The position numbers and the translations under genes were made by a program. A stretch of 64,000 nt of DNA from Azospirillum thermophilum (GTDB lineage: Bacteria > Pseudomonadota > Alphaproteobacteria > Azospirillales > Azospirillaceae), in contig NZ_CP029354.1 of the NCBI RefSeq assembly GCF_003130795.1, forward strand, positions 124,001 to 188,000, written 5' to 3'. The notes under the pieces are model-generated. The model had not been told where the DNA came from. It worked only from the letters and a program-made list of their open reading frames with translations, and made no database searches. Of the stretch, positions 42,568 through 50,852 are shown one piece after another (the stretch's first letter is position 1; each line of letters opens with the position of its first letter).

Positions 42568-43278
42568 ATGACCATCGCTCCCGATCCCGCCGTCCTCCAT
42601 GGCATGCCGCTGTTCGCCGGGCTCGACGCCGCGGCGCTGGCCGACGTGGTCCGTCAGGCGCGGACCGCCCGCATTCCCAAGGGGGCGCAGATCTTCGCCC
42701 AGGGCGACGAGGGGGCGGGCGGCCACGCGCTGATCGACGGGCGGGTGAAGATCGTCCAGACCGGGGCGGAGGGGCAGCAGGTCGTCATCCGCTTCATCGG
42801 GCCGGGGGAGATGTTCGGCACGCTGGCGATGTTCATGGGCGGTGTCTATCCGGCGGGCGCCGTCGCCGTGGCCGACTGCGTCGAGATCCGCTGGACGCCC
42901 GCCGCCATGACGGCACTGATGGAGCGGCATCCGCGCATCGCGCTGAACGCGCTCGGGATCATCGGCGGCCGGCTGGCCGAGGTGCAGGACCGGCTGCGGG
43001 AGCTGTCGACCCAGCGGGTGGAGCGGCGCATCGCCCATGCCCTGCTGCGGCTGGTCCGGCAGGCCGGGCGGCGGGTGGAGGCGGGGGTGGAGATCGGCTT
43101 CCCGCTGTCGCGCCAGGATCTGGCGGAGATGACCGGCACCACGCTCCACACCGTCAGCCGCACCCTGTCGGCCTGGGAGGCGCAGGGGCTGGTGGAGAGC
43201 GGGCGCCAGCATGTGGTGATCCGCAAGCCGCACGCCCTGGTCGCCATCGCCGAGGATCTGCCGCCGGCCTCCCGCTGA
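42568..43278 (+). CDS. CRP/FNR-family regulator, NnrR/DNR-like
   Basis: A 236-residue regulator with a beta-roll sensor domain (PLFAGLDAAALADVV, GRVKIVQTG), a dimerisation helix and a winged helix LSRQDLAEMTGTTLHTVSRTLSAW. The TVSR recognition helix is of the DNR/NnrR type. It has no FNR cysteine cluster. DNR-type proteins sense NO through heme. It is flanked by two perfect TTGCG-N4-CGCAA sites and by hemerythrin, DUF1858 and NnrS-like genes, so control of NO and nitrite metabolism is likely. Confidence 0.85.
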   Translation: MTIAPDPAVLHGMPLFAGLDAAALADVVRQARTARIPKGAQIFAQGDEGAGGHALIDGRVKIVQTGAEGQQVVIRFIGPGEMFGTLAMFMGGVYPAGAVAVADCVEIRWTPAAMTALMERHPRIALNALGIIGGRLAEVQDRLRELSTQRVERRIAHALLRLVRQAGRRVEAGVEIGFPLSRQDLAEMTGTTLHTVSRTLSAWEAQGLVESGRQHVVIRKPHALVAIAEDLPPASR

Positions 43279-43303
43279 CGCCTGCCCGCCGCCGCCCGCC
43301 TGC

Positions 43304-43317
43304 TTGCGCCGGCGCAA
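43304..43317. promoter_or_regulatory. NnrR/DNR-type palindrome
   Basis: TTGCG-CCGG-CGCAA, a second perfect copy of the site at 42476, lies 63 nt before the DUF1858 gene. It probably drives the DUF1858, MIP18 and NnrS-like genes. Confidence 0.65.
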
Positions 43318-43379
43318 AGTCGCCGGACGGGCCCCGGCCTATCCTGGCGCCGGTTGGATCGCAGGATGGAGCCCTTCCC

Positions 43380-43769
43380 ATGGCCGCGGACCCTTCGCCG
43401 CCCCGTCCCGACGCCGTGCCGTCCGCCGACGAGGCGGCCGCCCGGATGACCGTCGGCGAGCTGTTGCGGCAACGGCCGGCGCTGGTCGCCGTCTTCGTCA
43501 GGCGCCGCATGGCCTGCCCCGGCTGCGCCATGGCCCCCTTCATGACGCTGGGCGAGGTGGCGGACGCCTACGGCCTGCCGGTCGGCGCCCTGCTGTCCGA
43601 CCTGGGGCTGGCGGGTGCCACCCATTCTCCCGCCCATTCGCCTGAAAGCTTGCGCGGGATCAAAGAGCCGGCCGGCCCCGCGCCGCATCATGCCCATTGC
43701 CCGCCGCGGCGGCGGGAGGTGGAGGGCAGCAATGGCAATGCCGGAATTCCTGAACCGCTGGACCCGTAA
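43380..43769 (+). CDS. DUF1858 (redox disulfide) domain protein
   Basis: A 129-residue protein. Residues 22-80 form a DUF1858 domain: MTVGELLRQRPALVAVFVRR then the redox pair CPGCAMAPFMTLGEVADAYG. This domain is typical of proteins next to hybrid-cluster and NO-related genes. The last 50 residues are low-complexity, His/Pro-rich and overlap the next gene by 38 nt, so the natural end may differ. ATG 43380. Confidence 0.75.
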   Translation: MAADPSPPRPDAVPSADEAAARMTVGELLRQRPALVAVFVRRRMACPGCAMAPFMTLGEVADAYGLPVGALLSDLGLAGATHSPAHSPESLRGIKEPAGPAPHHAHCPPRRREVEGSNGNAGIPEPLDP

Positions 43770-44109
43770 GGCCGCCGACGCCAACGGCCGGCCGCCCCGT
43801 CCGGCCCCGGAGACTCCCGGGGAGATCGTCCGCGAGGCGCTGCGCACCGTGCTGGATCCGGAGGTCGGCGTGAATATCGTCGATCTCGGCCTCGTCTACG
43901 CCGTCGAGGCGACGGAGGAGCGCGTGCGGACCGACATCACCCTGACGACCCCGACCTGCCCGCTGGGCGAGACGGTCGCCGAGGATGCGCGGGCGGCGAT
44001 CCGGCAGGCGCTGCCCGGCGTGCGCGACCTCAGCGTCCGGCTGGTGTGGGAGCCGGCCTGGACCCCTGCGATGATGAGCGACGATGCACGCCGGCAGCTC
44101 GGCTGGTGA
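43732..44109 (+). CDS. MIP18/DUF59-family metal-sulfur cluster protein
   Basis: A 125-residue protein with the MIP18 core: EALRTVLDPEVGVNIVDLGLVYAV, ITLTTPTCPLGE with the conserved Cys, and VRLVWEPAWTPAMM. Relatives (SufT, PaaD) help mature Fe-S proteins. ATG 43732 has GGAGGTGGAGGG upstream. It overlaps genes on both sides, so it is translationally linked to the DUF1858 and NnrS-like genes. Role in Fe-S repair during NO stress is an inference from context. Confidence 0.82.
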   Translation: MAMPEFLNRWTRKAADANGRPPRPAPETPGEIVREALRTVLDPEVGVNIVDLGLVYAVEATEERVRTDITLTTPTCPLGETVAEDARAAIRQALPGVRDLSVRLVWEPAWTPAMMSDDARRQLGW

Positions 44110-45235
44110 TCCGGCCGCCGCATCGGCTCCGGCTCCGGTGACCCGGTCCCTGCCGGTGCGGCTGGGCCGGGCGCCGCTGCTGGCGCTCGCCGCGCTCTCC
44201 ATGCTGGCGGGCGTCGCCGGGGGGCTGGCGCGGCTGGGGGTGGCGCTGCCGGGACCGGCCGCCGACCTGACCCTGCATCACGGCCCGCTGATGGTGGCCG
44301 GCCTGTTCGGCACGGTCATCGGGCTGGAACGCGCCGTCGCCGCCGGCGCGCGCTGGACCTTCCTCGGTCCCCTCGCCTCCGGCCTCGCCGGGCTGCTCCT
44401 GGTGGCCGGCGGTCCGGTGGGGGTGGCGGCGGGCCTGTTCGCGCTGGCCGGACTCGTGATGCTGGCGGGCGGTCTCGTCATGGCCGTGCGTCATCCGGCG
44501 CTGCACACGGCGGTGCTGGCGGGCGGCGGCGCCTGCTGGCTGGCCGGCAACCTCGTCTGGCTGGCGGGGCGTCCGCTGGCCGAGGCGGTGCCCTGGTGGA
44601 TCGGCTTCCTCGTCCTGGTCATCGCCGGCGAACGGCTGGAACTGAGCCGCCTGCTGAAGCCGCCGCCGGGGCGGACGGCGCTGTTCCTCGCCGCCGCCGC
44701 CCTGCTTGCCGGCGGGATCGTGCTGTCGTCCCTGGACCGGGCGGGGGAGCTGGCGCCGGTCGGGCCGGGGCTGCTGGCGCTGGCGGCCTGGCTGCTGCGC
44801 TACGACATCGCCCGCCGGACGGTGCGGCAGGGCGGCCTCGTCCGCTATGTCGCCGTCTGCCTGCTCGGCGGCTATGGCTGGCTGGCGGCCGGCGGCCTGC
44901 TCGCCCTCTCGGATGCCGCCTTCGCGCGGGACGCCGCGCTGCATGCGGTCTTCCTCGGCTTCGTGCTGACCATGGTGTTCGCCCATGCGCCGATCATCCT
45001 GCCGGCCCTGCTGAAGGTGACGGTGCCCTACCGGCCGCTCTTCTACCTGCATGTCGCGATCCTGCACGGTTCGCTGGCGCTGCGGCTGCTGGCGGACCTG
45101 ACGGACCGGGTCGAGCTGCGGGCCTGCGGCGGCCTCGGCAACGCCCTCGCGATCCTGGTCTTTGCGGCTATGACCGTGGCCTCGGCCGTCCGGGGTAGGA
45201 CAGCCGGTCGCAGGGGGCCGCCCTCCGCGCCTTGA
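44084..45235 (+). CDS. NnrS-like polytopic membrane protein
   Basis: A 383-residue protein with about 11 hydrophobic helices. The second helix region contains TLHHGPLMVAGLFGTVIGLERAVA, with histidines as in heme-binding NnrS-type or heme-copper-like proteins found in denitrification clusters. More His residues lie in VFAHAPIILPALL and YLHVAILHGSLALRL. It may protect against NO or reactive iron species. It overlaps the MIP18 gene by 26 nt, and an FNR-type box overlaps its stop. Confidence 0.7.
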   Translation: MHAGSSAGDPAAASAPAPVTRSLPVRLGRAPLLALAALSMLAGVAGGLARLGVALPGPAADLTLHHGPLMVAGLFGTVIGLERAVAAGARWTFLGPLASGLAGLLLVAGGPVGVAAGLFALAGLVMLAGGLVMAVRHPALHTAVLAGGGACWLAGNLVWLAGRPLAEAVPWWIGFLVLVIAGERLELSRLLKPPPGRTALFLAAAALLAGGIVLSSLDRAGELAPVGPGLLALAAWLLRYDIARRTVRQGGLVRYVAVCLLGGYGWLAAGGLLALSDAAFARDAALHAVFLGFVLTMVFAHAPIILPALLKVTVPYRPLFYLHVAILHGSLALRLLADLTDRVELRACGGLGNALAILVFAAMTVASAVRGRTAGRRGPPSAP

Positions 45236-45245
45236 CCACAGTCAA
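45232..45245. promoter_or_regulatory. FNR/DNR-type box
   Basis: TTGAC-CACA-GTCAA, a perfect inverted repeat with the 4-nt core spacing of the CRP/FNR family, overlaps the stop of the NnrS-like gene. It lies 83 nt before the next CRP/FNR regulator gene. Confidence 0.65.
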
Positions 45246-45327
45246 GTGAGCGGGAAGCACCCTTGGGTAGCGTGGCCGGGCGATTCCACCCCCTGCGCCT
45301 GCGCGCCGAGCCCGAGGGTCGATCCCG

Positions 45328-46029
45328 ATGGACCTGAATGTCGCCTATCATGTGGCGAACGCCCCGGCCTTCACCCTGCTGCCGGAGGAGGACCGCCGCC
45401 GCCTCGTCTCCTACAGCGCGCTGCGCGGCTTCGCCGCCGGGGATCTGCTGGTGCCCGCCGACTCGCCGGCGCAGGAGTTCCTGCTCCTGCTGACGGGAAG
45501 CGCCGTGCTGGGCCGCTCGGGCGAGGGGAAGGGGCAGGAGATCTGCTGCACCGGCGACCTGATCGGCTTCGAGGCCGTGCTCGACGGCGGGACCCACGTC
45601 GCCGACGCGCGGGCGCTGACCGAGGGGCTGGCGCTCGGCGTGCCGGCGGAGCCCTTCCGCGACCATCTCGCCGCCCGCTTCGACGTGATGCTGGGGCTGC
45701 TGGCCGCGACCTCCGCCCGCATGCGCGCGACCGTCCACGAGATCACCGAGATCAAGCTGCTCTCGACCACCCGGAGGCTGGCCAGCTTCCTGCTGGGGCT
45801 GGCCAGGGCCCAGACCGGCCCGGCCGCGCGCGGGCCGCAGCGCATCCTGCTGCCCTGCGAGAAGCACATGCTGGCGGAGCGGCTGGGCATGCAGCCGGAA
45901 AGCCTGTCGCGGGCCTTCGCCAAGCTGCGCGGCATCGGGGTGACGACGCGGCGCGACCAGGCGGTGGCGATCGCCAGCCTGGAAGAGCTGACGCACTTCT
46001 GCGGCGACCCCGACGGGACGTCGCAGTGA
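45328..46029 (+). CDS. CRP/FNR-family regulator
   Basis: A 233-residue regulator. The sensor beta roll (FLLLLTGSAVLGRSG, CCTGDLIGFEAVLDGG) includes adjacent cysteines near residue 72. The DNA-binding helix-turn-helix KHMLAERLGMQPESLSRAFAKLRGIG has an ESLSR recognition helix similar to that of other CRP/FNR proteins in this block. No N-terminal Fe-S cluster is visible. It precedes a second regulator gene by 47 nt and the heme d1 genes, pointing to control of nitrite reduction. Confidence 0.82.
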   Translation: MDLNVAYHVANAPAFTLLPEEDRRRLVSYSALRGFAAGDLLVPADSPAQEFLLLLTGSAVLGRSGEGKGQEICCTGDLIGFEAVLDGGTHVADARALTEGLALGVPAEPFRDHLAARFDVMLGLLAATSARMRATVHEITEIKLLSTTRRLASFLLGLARAQTGPAARGPQRILLPCEKHMLAERLGMQPESLSRAFAKLRGIGVTTRRDQAVAIASLEELTHFCGDPDGTSQ

Positions 46030-46076
46030 TACCGGCCGAACCAGAGAGCCGGGCCAGTGGAAGGAGGAAGGGTGTC

Positions 46077-46868
46077 ATGGGTTGCACCGCCAGTGTGTGC
46101 ATGGTGCGGGATGCCGGGTTGCCGACCGGGCGCTGCCGCGGCCGGGCCTGCCGCAGCCGCCGGCTGGACCCGCAGTCGGTCCTCGGCCTGCCGATGTTCG
46201 AGGGGCTGCCGGCCGAGCAGGTGCAGCAGCTCCTCTCCGGCGCGCAGGTCGGCGTCTTCCCGCCGCGCACCTCGCTGTTCGACGCCGGCTCCAGGGCCGA
46301 CGCCTTCTACATCCTGCTGCGCGGCCGGGTGAAGCTGTTCGCGCTGACCGAGGACGGCAAGGAGAGCATCGTCGAGATCATCCATCCCGTCAGCACCTTC
46401 GCCGAGGCCGCCATGTTCGCCAGCGGCAACTACCCGGTCAGCGCCGGGACGATCGAGGAGGCCGACCTGGTGCGGGTGCGCGCCCGGCCCTTCCTCGCCT
46501 GCCTGCGGAACAACCCGGAGCTCGCGCGCCGCATCCTCGCAGCGCTATGCCGCTGGAACCGCCGGCTGAACGGCGAGCTGCGCGCGCTGAAGGAACTGAC
46601 GCCGATCCGCCGGCTGGCCGGCTTCCTGCTGACCCTCGCCCCCGACGGCGAGGGGGAGGCGGTGATCGAGCTGCCGCTGAAGAAGGCCGTCATCGCCAGC
46701 CGCCTCGGCATGGAGCCGGAGAGCCTGTCGCGGGCGCTGGCGCGGCTGCGCGACGTCGGCGTCAGCTCGCGCGGGCGGACGGTGGAGGTCGCCTGCCTGG
46801 AGACGCTGCGCGCCTTCTACGCCAGCGAGCGGCCGGCCGGCGCCCAGGGGATGGCGCGATCGACCTGA
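46077..46868 (+). CDS. CRP/FNR-family regulator with cysteine-rich N-terminus
   Basis: A 263-residue regulator. AAGGAGGAAGG 8 nt before ATG 46077 fixes the start. The N-terminal 25 residues carry Cys3, Cys8, Cys20 and Cys25, a spacing unlike that of E. coli FNR but compatible with metal or Fe-S binding. The beta roll (FYILLRGRVKLFALTEDGK) and helix-turn-helix KAVIASRLGMEPESLSRALARLRDVG follow. Further cysteines are in FLACLRNN and ALCRW. It is just upstream of nirE and is a candidate activator of the heme d1 operon. Confidence 0.84.
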   Translation: MGCTASVCMVRDAGLPTGRCRGRACRSRRLDPQSVLGLPMFEGLPAEQVQQLLSGAQVGVFPPRTSLFDAGSRADAFYILLRGRVKLFALTEDGKESIVEIIHPVSTFAEAAMFASGNYPVSAGTIEEADLVRVRARPFLACLRNNPELARRILAALCRWNRRLNGELRALKELTPIRRLAGFLLTLAPDGEGEAVIELPLKKAVIASRLGMEPESLSRALARLRDVGVSSRGRTVEVACLETLRAFYASERPAGAQGMARST

Positions 46869-46881
46869 CCGAAGCCTCGAC

Positions 46882-46895
46882 ATAACCAAAGTCAA
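46882..46895. promoter_or_regulatory. Degenerate FNR-type site ahead of nirE
   Basis: ATAAC-CAAA-GTCAA keeps one perfect GTCAA half and the 4-nt spacing, with two mismatches in the other half. It is 79 nt upstream of nirE, in the 105-nt gap after the regulator gene. Confidence 0.4.
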
Positions 46896-46973
46896 GGATG
46901 CGCCGGCCGCCCGGCGGCAGGCTGGCGAACAGACGGGAATCCCCCCGCAGTCTCACATCCGGTGGAACCATCC

Positions 46974-47756
46974 ATGACGGTTGGACGGGTATTTCTGGTG
47001 GGTGCCGGTCCGGGCGATCCCGACCTGCTCACCGTCAAGGCGCGGCGGCTGATCGAGGCGGCGGACACCGTCGTCTACGACCGGCTGGTCGGGGCGGGCG
47101 TGCTGGATCTGGTGCCGCGGCGGGCCGAGCGCATCTTCGTCGGCAAGGAGCCGCGCCGCCACGCCGTCCCGCAGGAGGAGATCAACGGGCTGCTCTGCCG
47201 GCTGGCGCTGGCCGGGCGGCAGGTGGTCCGGCTGAAGGGCGGCGATCCCTACATCTTCGGCCGCGGCAGCGAGGAGGCCCTGGCCGCCGCCGCCGCCGGC
47301 ATCCCCTTCGAGATCGTGCCCGGCGTCACCGCCGCCTGCGGCTGCGGCGCCTATGCCGGTATCCCGCTGACCCACCGCGGGCTTGCCACCGGCGTGCGCT
47401 TCGTCACCGGCCATTGCCGCGGCGACGAGGAGCTGGACCTCAACTGGGCGAGCCTCGCCGACCCGCAGACGACGCTGGTCTTCTACATGGCGCTGATGAA
47501 CCTGGGCGAGATCCGGCACCGGCTGGTCGCCGCCGGCCTGCCGGCCGCCACCCCGGTCGCCATCGTGTCGAACGGCACGACCGACGCGCAGGTGATGCTG
47601 ACCGCCACGCTGGCCGACGTCGTGGAGCGCGTGGCCGAACGGCCGCTGCCGTCGCCCTGCCTGACCATCATCGGGCAGGTGGTCGCGCTGGCGCCGCAGC
47701 TCGCCTGGACGGCCGCCGCCGCGGCCCCGCCGGTGGCGGAGGCCGTCGGTGCGTAG
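46974..47756 (+). CDS. nirE: Uroporphyrinogen-III C-methyltransferase NirE
   Basis: A 260-residue SUMT. It converts uroporphyrinogen III to precorrin-2 with two SAM, the first dedicated step toward heme d1. Motifs: VFLVGAGPGDPDLLTVKA at the N-terminus, LKGGDPYIFGRG (about residue 85), EIVPGVTAACGCGAYAGIPLTHR, and FYMALMNLG. The fused CysG dehydrogenase/ferrochelatase part is absent. Heading nirC-F-D-L-G-H-J, it is named NirE rather than CobA. It overlaps nirC by 8 nt. Confidence 0.92.
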   Translation: MTVGRVFLVGAGPGDPDLLTVKARRLIEAADTVVYDRLVGAGVLDLVPRRAERIFVGKEPRRHAVPQEEINGLLCRLALAGRQVVRLKGGDPYIFGRGSEEALAAAAAGIPFEIVPGVTAACGCGAYAGIPLTHRGLATGVRFVTGHCRGDEELDLNWASLADPQTTLVFYMALMNLGEIRHRLVAAGLPAATPVAIVSNGTTDAQVMLTATLADVVERVAERPLPSPCLTIIGQVVALAPQLAWTAAAAAPPVAEAVGA

Positions 47757-48135
47757 CCGCCTGCCGCTGCTGGCCGGGGCCGTGGTGCTGCTGGCCGCCG
47801 CCGTCCAGGCGGGGGAGCCGCCGCCAAGCCCGGATCCGTCGCGTCCGGAGATGTCCGCCGCCCGGCGGGCGGAGCTCGGCCGGATGCTGGTGCATGACTG
47901 CGGCTCCTGCCACGGCTTGACGATGAAGGGCGGGCTCGGCGCGCCGCTGCTGCCGGAGGGGCTGGCCGGCAAGGATCCCGACGCGCTGGCGCAGCTCGTG
48001 CTGGAGGGCATCGCGGGGACGCCGATGCCGCCCTGGGCGCCGCTGCTGTCGCGGGACGAGGCGCGCTGGATGATCGACCAACTGCGCGAGGGCCGGCTAC
48101 GCGAGGGCCGGCTGCGCGAGGGGAAACGGGAATGA
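47749..48135 (+). CDS. nirC: Periplasmic c-type cytochrome NirC
   Basis: A 128-residue monoheme cytochrome c. A signal peptide (LPLLAGAVVLLAAAVQA) precedes the heme motif CGSCH at about residue 51; the axial Met is probably in GTPMPPWAPL. NirC donates electrons to cytochrome cd1 or takes part in heme d1 maturation. GTG 47749 overlaps nirE. The C-terminal tail is a 15-bp tandem repeat encoding REGRL units (48082-48122). Confidence 0.85.
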   Translation: MRSRLPLLAGAVVLLAAAVQAGEPPPSPDPSRPEMSAARRAELGRMLVHDCGSCHGLTMKGGLGAPLLPEGLAGKDPDALAQLVLEGIAGTPMPPWAPLLSRDEARWMIDQLREGRLREGRLREGKRE

Positions 48136-49361
48136 CCGGACGGATGTCCATGATGCGCGGCGCGCTGCTCGGGCTGATTCTCGGCGCGCTGCCCGCCGCC
48201 TCCTTCTTCGCCTCCGCCGTCTCCGCGGCGGAGCTGCGCGGCACCGGCGATCTCGGCATCGTCGTGGAGCGGGCGGCCGGCCGGGTGATGGTGGTGGAGA
48301 ACAGCCACCGCCGGACGCTGGCCTCGGTGGAGGGGCTGGGCGACCTCAGCCATGCCTCCGCCGTCTTCTCCCGCGATGCGCGCTATGCCTTCGTCTTCGG
48401 GCGCGACGGCGGCCTCAGCAAGGTCGATCTCCTGACCGCGACCGTGGTGAAGCGCGTCCAGCAGGCCGGCAACAGCATCGGCGGCGCCATCTCCGAGGAC
48501 GGGCGGCTGGTGGCGGTGGCGAACTACGAGCCGGGCGGCGTGCGCGTCTTCGACGCCGACAGCCTGGATCCCGTCGCCGACATCCCCGCGGAATACGGCC
48601 CGGCCGGCGAGGCCGGCGCCGCCCGGCCGCGGTCGAAGGTGGTCGGGCTGGAGGATGCGCCGGGCAACCGCTTCGTCTTCAGCCTCTACGATGCCGGGGA
48701 GATCTGGATCGCCGATCTCTCCGATCCCGCCGCCCCGGCGGTGCGCAAGTTCACGGGCATCGGGCGCCAGCCCTACGACGCGCTGGTGACGCCCGACGGC
48801 CGCCACTACATCGCCGGCCTGTTCGGCGAGGACGGGCTGGCCGTGCTCGACCTGTGGAACCCGGACAAGGGGGTGCGGCGGGTGCTCGACGGCTACGGCC
48901 GCGGCGAGCAGCCGCTGCCCGTCTACAAGATGCCGCACCTGGAAGGCTGGGGATTCGCCGACGGCAAGGTCTTCCTGCCCGCCATCGGCCGGCACGAGGT
49001 GCTGGTGGTCGACGCGACGACCTGGCAGGAGGTCGGGCGCATCGCCGTCGCCGGCCAGCCGGTCTTCGTCATGGCGCGGCCGGACGGGCGGCAGATCTGG
49101 GTGAACTTCGCGCTGCCCGACAATCATCTCGTCCAGGTGCTCGACGTGCCCTCGCTGGCGGTCGCCGCCACCCTCACCCCCGGCAAGGGCGTGCTGCACA
49201 TGGAGTTCACGCCGCGCGGCGAGCAGGTGTGGGTGTCGGTGCGCGACCTCGACACCGTGCGGATCTACGACACCGGCAGCCTGCGGGAGGTCTCGACCCT
49301 GCCCGCCGACAAGCCGAGCGGCATCTTCTTCACCGCCCGCGCGCACAGGATCGGGCTATGA
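48132..49361 (+). CDS. nirF: Heme d1 biosynthesis protein NirF
   Basis: A 409-residue propeller protein required for the late steps of heme d1 synthesis. A hydrophobic N-terminal signal segment (residues 9-32) precedes beta-propeller repeats related to the d1 domain of NirS. Examples are DLGIVVERAAGRVMVVE, GDLSHASAVFSRDARYAFVFG and LEGWGFADGKVFLPAIGRHE. The signal suggests periplasmic location. It overlaps nirC and nirD by ATGA. Confidence 0.92.
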   Translation: MTGRMSMMRGALLGLILGALPAASFFASAVSAAELRGTGDLGIVVERAAGRVMVVENSHRRTLASVEGLGDLSHASAVFSRDARYAFVFGRDGGLSKVDLLTATVVKRVQQAGNSIGGAISEDGRLVAVANYEPGGVRVFDADSLDPVADIPAEYGPAGEAGAARPRSKVVGLEDAPGNRFVFSLYDAGEIWIADLSDPAAPAVRKFTGIGRQPYDALVTPDGRHYIAGLFGEDGLAVLDLWNPDKGVRRVLDGYGRGEQPLPVYKMPHLEGWGFADGKVFLPAIGRHEVLVVDATTWQEVGRIAVAGQPVFVMARPDGRQIWVNFALPDNHLVQVLDVPSLAVAATLTPGKGVLHMEFTPRGEQVWVSVRDLDTVRIYDTGSLREVSTLPADKPSGIFFTARAHRIGL

Positions 49362-49816
49362 CCGCGCCGGACCCGCTCGACCGCCAGCTTCTCGACCGCT
49401 TCCAGCGGGACTTCCCCCTCGACCCGCGCCCCTACGCCCGCATCGCCGAGCGGCTCGGCTGCGGCGAGGCGGAGGTGCTGGACCGCCTGGCGCGGCTGAC
49501 GGACTCCGGGGCGATCGGACGCATCGGCGTCACGCTGCGCCCCAACACGGTGGGGGCGAGCACGCTGGCGGCCCTGGATGTCCCGCCCGGCCGGCTGGAG
49601 GCGGTCGCCGCCGCGGTCAGCGCGGTGGAGGAGGTCAACCACAACTACCAGCGCGAGGGCAGCCCGAACCTGTGGTTCGTGGTGACGGCGCCGACCCGGC
49701 CGCGGCTGGACGCGGCGCTGGAACGCATCGCCGCGGAGACCGGCCTGCCCGTGCTCGACCTGCCGATGGAGGCGGGATACCACCTCGACCTGGGATTCGC
49801 GCTATGGGATCGATGA
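49358..49816 (+). CDS. nirD: Siroheme decarboxylase subunit NirD
   Basis: A 152-residue Lrp/AsnC-like protein. The helix-turn-helix-like N-terminus (LDRQLLDRFQRDFPLDPRPYA, LTDSGAIGRIG) is followed by an alpha/beta domain with VNHNYQREGSPNLWFVV. NirD, L, G and H together decarboxylate siroheme to 12,18-didecarboxysiroheme. The HNYxRE loop carries residues important in the NirD/G half. Starts in the nirF stop. Assigned by position as the first of the four. Confidence 0.88.
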   Translation: MTAPDPLDRQLLDRFQRDFPLDPRPYARIAERLGCGEAEVLDRLARLTDSGAIGRIGVTLRPNTVGASTLAALDVPPGRLEAVAAAVSAVEEVNHNYQREGSPNLWFVVTAPTRPRLDAALERIAAETGLPVLDLPMEAGYHLDLGFALWDR

Positions 49817-50364
49817 GGGCCGATGGAGCGGTTGCGGATCCGGCGGCTGCGGATCCTGCAATCGATGATCCTGCAGTCGATGCCGGGCGCCTCCTGCACC
49901 GGCTGCGCCGCGGCCTGCCGCTGGTCGAGCGGCCCTATGCCGCCATCGCCGGCGAGCTCGGAATCGGCGAGCAGGATGTCCTGCGCGCCCTGGCGCATCT
50001 CATCGAGGCCGGGGCGGTCGGCCGCTTCGGCGTCATCGTCGATCACCAGGCGCTCGGCTACACCGCCAACGCCATGGTGGTGTGGGACGTCCCGGCGGAG
50101 CGGATCGACGAGGCCGGCCGGCGGATCGCCGCCTGCGGCGGCGTCTCGCTCTGCTATCGCCGCACGCCGCGGCCCCCCGTATGGCCCTATGCCCTCTACA
50201 CCATGATCCACGGCCGCAGCCGCGACGAGGTCGCCGGGCGCGTGCAGCGCATCGCCGCCCGCTGCGGGCTGGAGGAGGCGGACCGCCGCATCCTCTTCAC
50301 CGTGCGCCGCTTCAAGCAGACCGCCGGCTGCTATGGCCGCACCGAGGGGGGAGGGCAGCGATGA
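49813..50364 (+). CDS. nirL: Siroheme decarboxylase subunit NirL
   Basis: A 183-residue paralogue of NirD with the same two-domain layout (RPYAAIAGELGIGEQDVL, AGAVGRFGVIVDHQALGYTANAMVVWDV). Its C-terminus LFTVRRFKQTAGCY is the NirL-type ending. ATG 49813 overlaps the nirD stop; the first 30 residues are a low-complexity Asp/Ala/Pro stretch. An in-frame ATG at 49804 is also possible. Confidence 0.85.
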   Translation: MRADGAVADPAAADPAIDDPAVDAGRLLHRLRRGLPLVERPYAAIAGELGIGEQDVLRALAHLIEAGAVGRFGVIVDHQALGYTANAMVVWDVPAERIDEAGRRIAACGGVSLCYRRTPRPPVWPYALYTMIHGRSRDEVAGRVQRIAARCGLEEADRRILFTVRRFKQTAGCYGRTEGGGQR

Positions 50365-50852
50365 CCGCCACCACCAACACCGCCGCCGCCAACACCGCCG
50401 CCGAAACGCTCGACGCGGTCGACCGCGCCCTGGTCAACCGCCTGCAGGACGGCATCGCGGTGGAACGGCGTCCCTTCGCCGGCATCGCCGCCGACCTCGC
50501 CCTGTCGGAGGAGGAGGTGGCCGGCCGGGTGGCGGCGCTGGTCGGGCGGGGCGTGCTCAGCCGCTTCGGGCCGATGGTCCATGCCGAACGGCTGGGCGGC
50601 GGCCTCACCCTGGCCGCCCTGGCGGTGCCGGCCGACGACTTCGACCGCGTCGCCGCAATCGTCAACGGCTTTCCGGAGGTCGCGCACAATTACGCCCGGC
50701 AGCATGCGCTGAACATGTGGTTCGTCGTGGCGACCGAACGGCCGGACCGCGTGGATACGGTGCTGCGGGCCATCGCGCAGGCGACCGGCCTGCCGGTGCG
50801 CAACTTCCCCAAGCTTGCCGAATATACGCTGGATCTGAGGTTCCGGGCATGA
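50361..50852 (+). CDS. nirG: Siroheme decarboxylase subunit NirG
   Basis: A 163-residue Lrp-like subunit with VAHNYARQHALNMWFVVAT, the HNYxR motif of the D/G type, and the ending EYTLDLRFRA typical of NirG. ATG 50361 directly follows GGAGGG; it overlaps nirL and nirH by 4 nt each. The N-terminus holds a short Thr/Asn/Ala repeat (NTAAANTAAE). Confidence 0.86.
   Translation: MTATTNTAAANTAAETLDAVDRALVNRLQDGIAVERRPFAGIAADLALSEEEVAGRVAALVGRGVLSRFGPMVHAERLGGGLTLAALAVPADDFDRVAAIVNGFPEVAHNYARQHALNMWFVVATERPDRVDTVLRAIAQATGLPVRNFPKLAEYTLDLRFRA

Noticed and set aside
45236-46973. nirS (cytochrome cd1) hidden in the nir block
   Set aside because: All space between the NnrS-like gene and nirE is taken by two CRP/FNR genes; no cd1 propeller or heme motif with the right size is present.
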